Shown piece after piece: positions 1 through 6,765 of a DNA stretch of 11,462 bases. How positions within the stretch are numbered: the first letter of the stretch is position 1; each line of letters begins with the position of its first letter. A program made the position numbers and the translations under genes. Where the stretch lies: assembly GCA_030603465.1 (NCBI GenBank), contig JAUVXT010000063.1, positions 1 through 11,462 on the forward strand, in the 5' to 3' direction. The notes beneath the pieces were generated by a model. It searched no databases. It saw only the letters and a program-made list of their open reading frames with translations, and was not told the origin of the DNA. The DNA is from Deltaproteobacteria bacterium (GTDB taxonomy: Bacteria > Desulfobacterota > Syntrophia > Syntrophales > UBA2210).

Positions 1-1703
1 GGCTTCTATGGGATGAGGGGCCCAAAGATGTGGATCCCCTCAATCCCGAGGCACACTTGTTATTTATGAGTGGCCCATTGACGGGAACAGCGGTTGCAAG
101 TTCGGGACGTCATGGTATTGCAGGGCGTAGTCCCCTCAACGGGCTATGGGGAGAGGCAAATGTTGGCGGTACCTGGGGAACCACTCTCAGAAAGACCGGA
201 ATAGATGGAATCAGGGTATTCGGTAAAGCTGGGGATCCTGTGTATTTATGGGTCTCAGAGGAAAAGGTTGAGTTTAGACGGGCCTCTCATGTCTGGGGCA
301 AAGATACCTTTGAGACCCACGAGACCATACAGGCGGAGACCCATCCAAGTGCGGTAGTAACATGCATTGGCCCGGCCGGCGAGAAGTGTATAAGAATAGC
401 GGCAGTGATGACAGATGGTCATCATGCAAGGGCTGCCGGGCGCGGTGGATTGGGCGCCGTGATGGGATCCAAAAACCTGAAGGCCATCGCCGTATATGGC
501 AGGAAAAATATCCCTGTGGTAAGGGGCCAGGAATTAATAAGTGATATAAAGGGAATCGCAAAATCGTACAGGGAATCGGCTGCCCGTCTCACCATGGGAG
601 GCACGCCCGGCTTGGTCATTCCGCAGGAAGAACTGGGTTCTTACCCCGTCAAAAATTACGCCCAGGATCATTGGCCTGAAGGGGCGCAAAAGATCTCCTG
701 GCCGGCCATGAAAAGCTCCATTTTTGTAAAAAACTACAGGTGTTCCGGTTGCATGATTGGGTGCGGAAGGACGGTGCGAATGGGAGATTCCGGTATTACG
801 GGAGGGCCGGAGTATGAAACCCTCGCCCTTCTGGGTTCAAATCTTCTGATCGATGACCTTGCGGCGGTTCAAAAAATGAACGAAAGCTGCAACCGTTTAG
901 GCATTGATACCATGGAGGCCGGTTCTTTGATAGGCTTTGCAATGGAAGCTTTTGAAAAGGGCCTTCTTCCTTCGGAACTTACCGATGGGATTGTCCCCCG
1001 ATGGGGAGACAGTGAAGGCGTAATAAAACTTATCAATGAGATGGGTGAGAATAGGGGGCTCGGCGGATTTCTCGCTCAGGGGTATCTCGCGATCTTGAAG
1101 GAGCTTCCTGCTGAAGCAGGTGATTTTGCTATGCATGTGAAGGGCCTGGGATTTCCCGCCCACGATCCGAGGGCCTACAATTCGGTGGCGCTGGGCTATG
1201 CCACGTCAAACAGGGGCGCCTGTCATCTCCAGGGATTTACGCATGCCTTCGAGAGAAATATGACTGAACCGACACTCGGGATTAATGAGATAGCCGATCG
1301 CTTTGGTACCGACAAGGGCAAGATGGTTGCCGATCTTCAGAACTATATGGCGCTTTTTGACAGCCTTACCACGTGTAAGTTGAGCATGTTTGGCGGCGTG
1401 AAGACGCCGCACCTTGCGCGGTGGTTTGAAATGGTTACCGGTATCGAAATGGATGCGCGGGGGATCCTGCTGGCCGGAGAGCGCATTTATGACATGAAGC
1501 GGTTGTTGAATGTGCGCTGGGGAGTGACGCCCGCTATGGATACACTGCCGAAGCGTATGCTTTTTCAGGCAAGAAAAGAGGGGCCGTCCAAAGGCAACCT
1601 TCCTCCACTGGACACCATGCTTGCGCGGTACTATGAATACCGTGGTTGGGATAGTAGCACGGGAGAACCCACTCCCGAGAAGAGGAAAGCGTTGGGGATT
1701 TAA
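1..1703 (+). CDS. Aldehyde:ferredoxin oxidoreductase family protein (tungsten/molybdenum enzyme), 5'-truncated
   Basis: This family oxidises aldehydes to carboxylic acids in the cytoplasm with ferredoxin as acceptor, or reduces acids in reverse, using a tungsto- or molybdo-bispterin and a [4Fe-4S] cluster. The frame is open from base 3, so the start lies outside the window; the GTG at 30 is an internal valine and about 45 N-terminal residues appear to be missing. Counting from that valine as residue 1, an N-terminal AFOR domain (about 1-155) carries the family signatures SGPLTGT and GRGGLGAVMGSKNLKAI. The C-terminal domain has a CxxCxxxC motif (C238, C241, C245) and a distant fourth ligand, C449 (TTCKLS), as expected for the cluster. 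ALGYATSNRGACHLQG (from about 390) matches the pterin-binding region. No ferredoxin-like partner subunit follows. Family assignment is firm; substrate and metal are unknown. The related benzoyl-CoA reductase subunit BamB is an alternative, but no bam partner genes are visible. Confidence 0.93.
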   Translation, partial: LLWDEGPKDVDPLNPEAHLLFMSGPLTGTAVASSGRHGIAGRSPLNGLWGEANVGGTWGTTLRKTGIDGIRVFGKAGDPVYLWVSEEKVEFRRASHVWGKDTFETHETIQAETHPSAVVTCIGPAGEKCIRIAAVMTDGHHARAAGRGGLGAVMGSKNLKAIAVYGRKNIPVVRGQELISDIKGIAKSYRESAARLTMGGTPGLVIPQEELGSYPVKNYAQDHWPEGAQKISWPAMKSSIFVKNYRCSGCMIGCGRTVRMGDSGITGGPEYETLALLGSNLLIDDLAAVQKMNESCNRLGIDTMEAGSLIGFAMEAFEKGLLPSELTDGIVPRWGDSEGVIKLINEMGENRGLGGFLAQGYLAILKELPAEAGDFAMHVKGLGFPAHDPRAYNSVALGYATSNRGACHLQGFTHAFERNMTEPTLGINEIADRFGTDKGKMVADLQNYMALFDSLTTCKLSMFGGVKTPHLARWFEMVTGIEMDARGILLAGERIYDMKRLLNVRWGVTPAMDTLPKRMLFQARKEGPSKGNLPPLDTMLARYYEYRGWDSSTGEPTPEKRKALGI

Positions 1704-1806
1704 CTGCCAAGCGTCCCGATCGAGAATCCGGCAACTTTCTTATTTTTTGCTGGGTTGCCTCTACCCATAGAATGACGAAGGAACAGGTTTATGATTTAAG
1801 TGCCCT

Positions 1807-1823
1807 GCGTTCTATAAGAACGC
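1807..1823. promoter_or_regulatory. Perfect 7-bp inverted repeat upstream of the MBL gene
   Basis: Arms GCGTTCT (1807-1813) and AGAACGC (1817-1823) are perfect reverse complements around a 3-nt ATA centre. The repeat lies in the 166-bp gap between the AOR and MBL genes, 46 bp before the MBL start codon. It contains a TATAAG (1813-1818) resembling a -10 box, but no good -35 box is seen at the right distance. No T-tract follows, so it is not an intrinsic terminator. It could be an operator or a short 5'-UTR hairpin. The rest of the gap shows only a weak 6-bp repeat (1730-1735/1754-1759). Confidence 0.35.
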
Positions 1824-1869
1824 CGAAAGAGGTTTAGCAAACAAATAATGTTTTCAAGGAGTCATTAAA

Positions 1870-2805
1870 ATGGCAGACCCGATTTTGCGCGAAGCGGAAA
1901 GAGTCGAAATTACGGTCTTGGTGGACAATTATACCGATACGTTCCTAATTGAGAGCACCGATGTCATGAAACGGCCAAAGGCATTTCCTGTAGTCGGTCC
2001 CTTGGCGGAGCACGGATTAGCATGCCTTATCAGGGTGTTCGCCGACTCTGAAGAGCATGTCGTACTGATGGATACCGGCCGATCTGCCCTCTGTCTTCTT
2101 TACAACATAAAGGTCTTCGACGTGGATACGAAAGCGATAGAGGGTGTTGTCCTCAGTCACGGTCACAGGGACCATTTCGGAGGCCTTCTGGAGTTTCTAA
2201 AGGAGAGTAAAAAGGGAATACCACTGGTTCTCCATCCGGATGCCTTTTCCCGGCGGCGAATGAATTCTCCCCATGGGGGAGTTCGGGACGCACCCCTGTT
2301 AGATAAAGAGGCTTTGAAAGGGACGGGGGTGGAAATTCGCGAGGAAAGGTGGGCATCTACTCTGTCCTCCGATCTCATCATGGTGTTGGGAGAAGTGGAA
2401 CGGGTTACGGATTTTGAAAAAGGGTTGTTATGGGCCGAGGCCAAAGTCAATGACGAATGGGTTGTGGATCCGTTGCATGACGATCAGGGGATAGCGATCA
2501 AGATTAAGGACAAGGGGCTTGTCGTTATCGGCGGATGTTCCCATGCCGGGATTATTAACACCGTCAAACATACGCAAAAAGTATCGAAAACAGAGAAGGT
2601 CCATGCCGTTTTGGGTGGTTTCCATCTTACGGGACCCCTTTTTGAGCCGATAATTGGAAGGACGATCGAGGAGATGAAAAAACTAAGACCGGATTTTGTC
2701 GTTCCCATGCACTGTACCGGGTGGAAGGCGATTAATCAATTTGCTTCGGAAATGGCCGATCAATTTCTTTTGAACAGTGTTGGCACGACATATATATTTC
2801 AGTAA
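1870..2805 (+). CDS. Metallo-beta-lactamase-fold hydrolase, COG1237-like
   Basis: A 311-residue soluble metal-dependent hydrolase of the metallo-beta-lactamase superfamily. The metal-binding HxHxDH signature is intact (SHGHRDHFGG: H97, H99, D101, H102). GGCSHAG (H225), GGFHL (H252) and the C-terminal MHCTG (H281) match the COG1237 branch, which is often annotated as a dihydropterin-ribofuranosyl-aminobenzene phosphate synthase (a methanopterin-pathway name). That name is unproven for most bacterial members and should not be taken as the function here. The start is supported by AAGGAG at 1856-1861, 8 nt before the ATG. The next gene, LpdD-like, begins 14 bp after the stop, so the two are probably co-transcribed and may act on the same pathway. 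Family assignment is firm; substrate is unknown. Confidence 0.9.
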   Translation: MADPILREAERVEITVLVDNYTDTFLIESTDVMKRPKAFPVVGPLAEHGLACLIRVFADSEEHVVLMDTGRSALCLLYNIKVFDVDTKAIEGVVLSHGHRDHFGGLLEFLKESKKGIPLVLHPDAFSRRRMNSPHGGVRDAPLLDKEALKGTGVEIREERWASTLSSDLIMVLGEVERVTDFEKGLLWAEAKVNDEWVVDPLHDDQGIAIKIKDKGLVVIGGCSHAGIINTVKHTQKVSKTEKVHAVLGGFHLTGPLFEPIIGRTIEEMKKLRPDFVVPMHCTGWKAINQFASEMADQFLLNSVGTTYIFQ

Positions 2806-2819
2806 TTTTGTGATGAAAA

Positions 2820-3218
2820 ATGAATGATATTTCTCCAGAATACTTCCAGTTTCATGTCAGAACGGAAGAGGAATCATACAATCTGGACGCAGTCGTTATG
2901 AGAGTCGGTTCCGACTGGCTCGTTTCTATCCAGGGTGGAGAAAAGCCTCACATAGGGGCGGTTGCGGCGGCGCAATCCAGACCGAGTCTGAAGGGGGCTG
3001 AAGTGGTAAGTGCGACGGCTTCTGTCCTGTGCTTCCCCGGGCATAAAGAGGATGTTATAGCAAAAGAGGTATCTGAAAAGCTTGCCTCACTACTCGAAGC
3101 AAGGGTGGTTGTGACTGCAGGAATTCATTGGGATGATATAAGTTCCGAAGGAATTCAAAGGGTAATTGAAAACAGCAGAATTTTAATTTCGAAGATAGCG
3201 GATAAGATACGTAGTTAA
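2820..3218 (+). CDS. LpdD-like protein, putative prenylated-flavin chaperone of UbiD decarboxylases
   Basis: A 132-residue soluble protein with no signal peptide or membrane segment. Three blocks resemble, from memory, the LpdD protein of the Lactobacillus plantarum gallate decarboxylase locus: GGEKPHIGAV (residues 39-48, H44), CFPGHKED (71-78, H75) and TAGIHWDDIS (99-108, H103). LpdD has GG-NPHIG, FPSHDGR and TAGIHVNQI at the equivalent places. That family is linked to UbiD enzymes and has been proposed to handle prenyl-FMN. A UbiD enzyme is encoded about 6.8 kb downstream on the same strand, which supports the call. The upstream neighbour, 14 bp away, is the MBL-fold gene. The start has no good Shine-Dalgarno (only a GTGATGA-like stretch), so translation may be coupled to the upstream gene. 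The match comes from recalled motifs and was not computed. Confidence 0.72.
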   Translation: MNDISPEYFQFHVRTEEESYNLDAVVMRVGSDWLVSIQGGEKPHIGAVAAAQSRPSLKGAEVVSATASVLCFPGHKEDVIAKEVSEKLASLLEARVVVTAGIHWDDISSEGIQRVIENSRILISKIADKIRS

Positions 3219-3320
3219 AGGAGAAGTTGATATCAAACAATTAACAGCAGGGATTAGACCCGGCGGTTTTACTGGACGGCTGAATTCCGAGACTGCGACA
3301 CATTGCACAAGACGGTTCAA

Positions 3321-3364
3321 TTGAAAAAGATTTGTTTTATTCCCTATCCTTTTGTAATAGGGAA
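3321..3364 (+). promoter_or_regulatory. Putative promoter overlapped by a perfect inverted repeat, upstream of the aminotransferase
   Basis: A -35-like TTGAAA (3321-3326) and a -10-like TATCCT (3345-3350) are 18 bp apart. A perfect 8-bp inverted repeat, TTCCCTAT (3340-3347) and ATAGGGAA (3357-3364) with a 9-nt loop, covers the -10 and the likely transcription start. This arrangement suits a repressor operator, or a 5'-UTR hairpin ending 14 nt before the Shine-Dalgarno AAGGAG (3379-3384). The remainder of the 173-bp gap shows nothing convincing. The palindrome is certain; promoter function is inferred. Confidence 0.4.
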
Positions 3365-3391
3365 AATGTTATATAAAAAAGGAGTAATTTT

Positions 3392-4549
3392 ATGTTAGCA
3401 GACAGAATACTTGCAGTTGAAAGATCTCCATTCTACAGCATTATGGATCTTGCCGCCGGTCGAAAGGATTGCATTTACCTTCAACTGGGTGAGCCTGATT
3501 TTACAACACCACCGCACATTCTTGAGGCAGTCAAGAAGGCTCTCGATGCAGGCCATACCCATTATGGTCCCGATCGCGGAGATCCCGAACTGCGCAGGCT
3601 TATTGCCGGAAAGATAGAAAAAGATCATGGCGCGAAATATAACTGGGAAGATGAACTCCTGATTACCGCAGGCGGGCAAGCTGGGCTCCATATTGCCGTT
3701 ATGGCAGTGGCAAATCCGGGGGATGAGATTATTATACTTGTTCCTTATTATCCTCCCTATCTTGCGAATGCCCAGTTGGCGGGATCAAAGGCCGTCTTCG
3801 TGGAGTTGAAGAGTGAAAATGATTTCATTCCCGATCCTGCTGCAATCAGGCGTGCCATTACGCCAAAGACAAAGGCGATGGTAATTTTGAGTCCCAACAA
3901 TCCGACGGGGGCCATTTATCCCGAAGATGTGCTGGGGGAAATTGTCAAGATAGCACAGGAACATAATGTCACCATTATCGCCGATGAAGTCTATGATAGC
4001 TTTGTCTATAGTGACGATCAATATAAAAGTCTGGTTTCCTTCCCCGGTGCAAAAGATGTCGTAGTACAGGTAAACAGTTTTTCCAAGGTTTACGCGATGA
4101 CGGGATTAAGGGTAGGGTATTTAGCTGCTTCCAAGGAAAGACTGTTGCAATTTTTGAAGTATCACCATACGGTAAATATCAGCGCCAACGTGCCTTCTCA
4201 AAAGGCATGCATAACGGCACTAAAAGGCCCTCAGGACTGTGTTGCAGAAATGAAGGAGGCATATCAAAAGAGGAGAGATGTGGTAGTGGAAAGGCTTAAC
4301 GATATTCCGGGGGTGCACTGTTTTACGCCACAGGGGGCTTTTTATGCTTTTGCCGATATTCGCGAACTGGGCGTACCCTCCCTGGACCTTGTCCAATACC
4401 TGGTAAAGGAAGCGGGAGTTGTACTTACGAACGGAAGCGGATTCGGATGTGAAGGTTTTGTCCGCGTATCCTATGCGGCAGATATAGCGAAGATTGAAGA
4501 GGCCATGGATCGCATGAAGAAGGCTATAGTTAATATGCCTGTGAAATGA
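3392..4549 (+). CDS. Pyridoxal-phosphate-dependent aminotransferase, class I (aspartate/aromatic type)
   Basis: A 385-residue cytoplasmic fold-type I enzyme that transfers an amino group between an amino acid and a 2-oxo acid. The PLP-binding set is complete: SPNNPTG with N170, IIADEVY with D198 and Y201, the Schiff-base lysine K232 in NSFSKVYAMTGLRVGY, and a C-terminal arginine R358 (FVRVSYA) that binds the substrate carboxylate. The N-terminal LQLGEPDFTTPPHI and YGPDRGDPELRRLIA segments are typical of the I-gamma subgroup (prokaryotic aspartate/aromatic aminotransferases). Length is normal. The start is supported by AAGGAG at 3379-3384, 7 nt upstream. It is flanked by gaps of 173 and 210 bp, so it may be a transcription unit of its own. 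The amino donor cannot be predicted; in this context it could feed a 2-oxo acid to, or remove one from, the acid pathway encoded around it. Confidence 0.94.
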   Translation: MLADRILAVERSPFYSIMDLAAGRKDCIYLQLGEPDFTTPPHILEAVKKALDAGHTHYGPDRGDPELRRLIAGKIEKDHGAKYNWEDELLITAGGQAGLHIAVMAVANPGDEIIILVPYYPPYLANAQLAGSKAVFVELKSENDFIPDPAAIRRAITPKTKAMVILSPNNPTGAIYPEDVLGEIVKIAQEHNVTIIADEVYDSFVYSDDQYKSLVSFPGAKDVVVQVNSFSKVYAMTGLRVGYLAASKERLLQFLKYHHTVNISANVPSQKACITALKGPQDCVAEMKEAYQKRRDVVVERLNDIPGVHCFTPQGAFYAFADIRELGVPSLDLVQYLVKEAGVVLTNGSGFGCEGFVRVSYAADIAKIEEAMDRMKKAIVNMPVK

Positions 4550-4582
4550 AATTGTACCGGAACAAGTGAGCTCATTCAGTAC

Positions 4583-4611
4583 TTGACATCGAGTTTGGGC
4601 TTTTCTACGAA
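4583..4611 (+). promoter_or_regulatory. Putative sigma70-type promoter upstream of the CoA-transferase gene
   Basis: A consensus -35 hexamer TTGACA (4583-4588) is followed after 17 bp by TACGAA (4606-4611), a poor -10 with three of six matches. An AT-rich stretch containing TATAGTATAG follows (from 4614), too far away for standard spacing. The rest of the 210-bp gap, up to the start codon at 4760, shows no ORF or strong hairpin. Confidence 0.3.
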
Positions 4612-4745
4612 ATTATAGTATAGTAATAGTCATTGTGAAGTTTGAATAAGAACTCTCAATAAAAAGTAAGATTCCAACTTATGGACAGCACATTGTGCAT
4701 TGAAAAGATAGGATTCAAGAATATCCTGGAAGCCACTATTGAGGG

Positions 4746-4752
4746 AAGGGGG
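4746..4752 (+). promoter_or_regulatory. Shine-Dalgarno that fixes the CoA-transferase start
   Basis: The purine run AAGGGGG lies 7 nt before the ATG at 4760. A TTG at 4739 is in frame but would place the start upstream of this site, so the ATG at 4760 is preferred. Confidence 0.7.
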
Positions 4753-4759
4753 ATTTACA

Positions 4760-5542
4760 ATGACTAAGTTAGATTACAATACGGCTGAATTGGTTGCCAT
4801 CATGAGCGCCAGATTTCTGGAGGATGGGAAAATTGTCTTTGGCGGAGCCGGGATGCCTTTAATATCCTGCATACTTGCACAGAAATTACACGCACCAACT
4901 CTGACGATTCTCTTTGAAGGGGGTGCCATCGGACCGCAAGTGCAAATAGGGAAATTGCCTCCCGGCACCAATGAACAAAGGGCGGCCAGAAGGGCCAATA
5001 TGCTACTTTCCATTACGGACATTCTGCTTCTCCAGCAGAGGGGCTATGTGGATTATGGTTTCCTCGGTGGCGCCCAGATTGACCAGTACGGGAATTTGAA
5101 CAGTTCCTTTATCGGCGATGCCGATAATCCCAAGGTAAGACTGCCCGGGACGGGTGGCGCCAATGATATAGCAAGTCTCGCTTCCAAGATACTGGTGGCA
5201 ATGCACCATGAGAAGAAGCGCTTTGTAGAGAAGGTGGACTTCATCACCACCCCGGGTTACCTGCAGGGCGGAACCAGCCGCAAGGATGCCGGTTTGCTTG
5301 CCGGAGGCATTTACAAGGTTATAACTCATCTGGGCATATTCGGATTTGAGAAAGAGTCTAAGAGAATGTGCCTGGAGACACTTCATCCAGGGGCCACCAT
5401 AGAAGAGATCAAGGAACGGACGGGATTTGAAATTATCATACCCGATAAAATCGAGTATACCAAGGCTCCAACGGAGAAAGAACTTACTGTTTTGAGGGAA
5501 CTTGATCCCGATAAGAGATACACTACTCCAAAGGAAGAATAA
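4760..5542 (+). CDS. CoA-transferase family I, beta subunit (glutaconate CoA-transferase GctB-like)
   Basis: A 260-residue cytoplasmic protein of the B-subunit class of heterodimeric acid:CoA-transferases, which move CoA between acyl-CoA and a free acid through a glutamyl-CoA thioester. The expected catalytic glutamate is E53 in LFEGGAIGPQ, almost the same position as Glu54 of Acidaminococcus GctB. Other family blocks are GGAGMPLISCILAQKLH, RGYVDYGFLGGAQIDQYGNLNSS and LPGTGGANDIASLA. The A subunit, normally encoded just upstream, is absent: the 210-bp gap before this gene holds no coding sequence and the preceding gene is an aminotransferase. A partner may be encoded elsewhere, or the protein may act differently. 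Its context suggests CoA activation of an acid intermediate; the substrate is unknown. Confidence 0.88.
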   Translation: MTKLDYNTAELVAIMSARFLEDGKIVFGGAGMPLISCILAQKLHAPTLTILFEGGAIGPQVQIGKLPPGTNEQRAARRANMLLSITDILLLQQRGYVDYGFLGGAQIDQYGNLNSSFIGDADNPKVRLPGTGGANDIASLASKILVAMHHEKKRFVEKVDFITTPGYLQGGTSRKDAGLLAGGIYKVITHLGIFGFEKESKRMCLETLHPGATIEEIKERTGFEIIIPDKIEYTKAPTEKELTVLRELDPDKRYTTPKEE

Positions 5543-5622
5543 CTTGGTGTTTTGGATGAATGTGCAGAAATCGAGCAGCGTCGTGTGAAGATTGTATTAT
5601 ATAAAGGCATTTATTGAGTACC

Positions 5623-5636
5623 TGTCAACATTGACA
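5623..5636. promoter_or_regulatory. Palindrome TGTCAA-CA-TTGACA upstream of the flavoprotein gene
   Basis: Perfect 6-bp arms (5623-5628 and 5631-5636) surround a 2-nt centre, 60 bp before the ATG at 5696. The right arm is a consensus -35 hexamer TTGACA, but the matching -10 position (5654-5659, TGAAAA) is poor. It may be an operator or a promoter element. The rest of the 153-bp gap has an AT-rich patch around 5595-5605 and nothing else clear. Confidence 0.3.
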
Positions 5637-5695
5637 TTTCCTGGTTTATTGGGTGAAAAGCTTGCAAAAACTTCAATCGAAGGGAGAAAAACTAC

Positions 5696-6541
5696 ATGGC
5701 AAACAAGAAAGTCAAGATTTTGGGAATTTGTGGAAGCTCCCGCCGGATGACAACAGACAGAGCTATGGAAGAAGTATTAGAGGCAATTAAAGAGTTTGAT
5801 TGGGTTGAGACAGAATATGTACATCTGGCTGATTATACTCTTCGACATTGTACAGGATGCATGGCTTGCTTCGGTATAAACGCACCGGCTGATGAACCAT
5901 GGCATTGCTACAGATTCCCGGAAGATCAGAAAGGGCTGATTATTCCTAAAATGATGGAGAGTGATGGTATTATATTAGGGACTCCCGTTTACGGGTGTGG
6001 AGCAACCGCTCTTTTAAGGATGCTTATTGAAATGACCCCCTTTGGTTACTACACCTTTACCAAGCATGCCGGTGCTATGAGACATAAAACACTGGGTGTG
6101 GTGACCGTTGGCGGCGCGGATATTGAAGGACAGGAAACGACGGGTATGGACTTATGGAGATGGGGTTTGAGATTAGGCATGATGCCGGTTGCCTGTCCTC
6201 CCACTCGCAATGATACCTTGCCGGTTGCTTCCGTTTCGGGGGCATTCCTTTCCACTGTGGACAGTAAAGAGCAATATGGCAGGGAAAGTGTGACCAAAGA
6301 GGGTACGAGAACAGTACCACCGACGCAAGGATCTAGAAATATGAGATCATGTCGAAATTTAGGGCGGGAGATGGTTGTTGCAACAACTGCTGTTAAGCTG
6401 GGACTTCAAACAATGAGAGACCGGGGAATGGAGATTCCTCCGACACGTCCATACAAATATTATTCGGTAAAGTATAAGTCCGGCTCTTACGTCGATAAAT
6501 TAATGAAGGAGGGAAAGGTCGAAGCTAAAACCTTTAAGTAG
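5696..6541 (+). CDS. Flavodoxin-fold (NADPH-dependent FMN reductase-like) iron-sulfur flavoprotein
   Basis: A 281-residue soluble protein. The N-terminus ILGICGSSRRMTTDRAMEEVLEAI is the phosphate-binding loop of the FMN_red/flavodoxin_2 fold, and GIILGTPVYGCGATALLRMLIE (about residues 90-112) is the second FMN-contact region. Between them lies C52-x2-C55-x2-C58, followed after 12 residues by C71. This resembles the compact cysteine motif that binds [4Fe-4S] in archaeal/anaerobe iron-sulfur flavoproteins, but with a wider last spacing than the usual 4-7. A likely role is electron transfer between ferredoxin or NAD(P)H and a pathway enzyme, possibly the AOR. The C-terminal 90 residues are basic and not recognised. 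The start is supported by AGGGAG at 5681-5686. Fold is firm; the cluster is inferred from cysteines. Confidence 0.82.
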   Translation: MANKKVKILGICGSSRRMTTDRAMEEVLEAIKEFDWVETEYVHLADYTLRHCTGCMACFGINAPADEPWHCYRFPEDQKGLIIPKMMESDGIILGTPVYGCGATALLRMLIEMTPFGYYTFTKHAGAMRHKTLGVVTVGGADIEGQETTGMDLWRWGLRLGMMPVACPPTRNDTLPVASVSGAFLSTVDSKEQYGRESVTKEGTRTVPPTQGSRNMRSCRNLGREMVVATTAVKLGLQTMRDRGMEIPPTRPYKYYSVKYKSGSYVDKLMKEGKVEAKTFK

Positions 6542-6765
6542 GATTTTGAGAATATTCTGTCGGTACATGTAAAGTATGATAGAAATCTAGTGGATTGCAC
6601 CTTTGATAACTGCAAAGTTAACATAACCTAATTCAAGATGGAGGGAGGTGGGTAAAAACATAAAAAAGCGACCTGGATTTTTTGTCGTAATTTTTTGGCA
6701 AAAAGTAAATTGTTTATGCTAAATTAATTTCTTATAGGGGAATTAAAAGCCGAAAGGAGAAAACA
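6542..6765 (+). other. 224-bp intergenic leader of the TAXI solute-binding protein gene
   Basis: No gene of convincing quality is seen. The region holds a strong purine-rich GGAGGGAGG (6640-6648) without a useful start codon, a short AT-rich stretch with TTGGCA at 6695-6700 and TAAATT at 6720-6725 (19-bp spacing, a weak promoter candidate), and the true Shine-Dalgarno AAGGAG at 6754-6759. Confidence 0.3.

Noticed and set aside
30..32. GTG as start codon of the AOR-family gene
   Set aside because: The reading frame stays open and family-like (DEGPKDVDPLNPE) up to base 3, so this is an internal valine of a gene truncated by the window edge.
1870..2805. Methanopterin biosynthesis enzyme name for the MBL protein
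   Set aside because: COG1237 members often carry this label by transfer, but nothing else in the window suggests methanopterin synthesis.
3217..3320. Strong AAAGGAG just after the LpdD-like stop, followed by a roughly 30-codon open frame
   Set aside because: That frame has no ATG, GTG or TTG start at suitable spacing, and the only TTG (3228) ends after five codons. No protein is supported.
4739..4759. TTG at 4739 as start of the CoA-transferase gene
   Set aside because: It would put the AAGGGGG ribosome site inside the coding sequence; the ATG at 4760 has correct spacing and matches the family N-terminus.
6682..6711. TTGTCG/TAAATT as promoter of the TAXI binding-protein gene
   Set aside because: Both boxes match the consensus at only four positions in an AT-rich stretch; chance occurrence is likely.
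6638..6722. Possible leader peptide after the GGAGGGAGG stretch
   Set aside because: The ATG at 6638 gives only five codons and the GTG at 6648 abuts the purine run with no spacer. Neither looks translatable.
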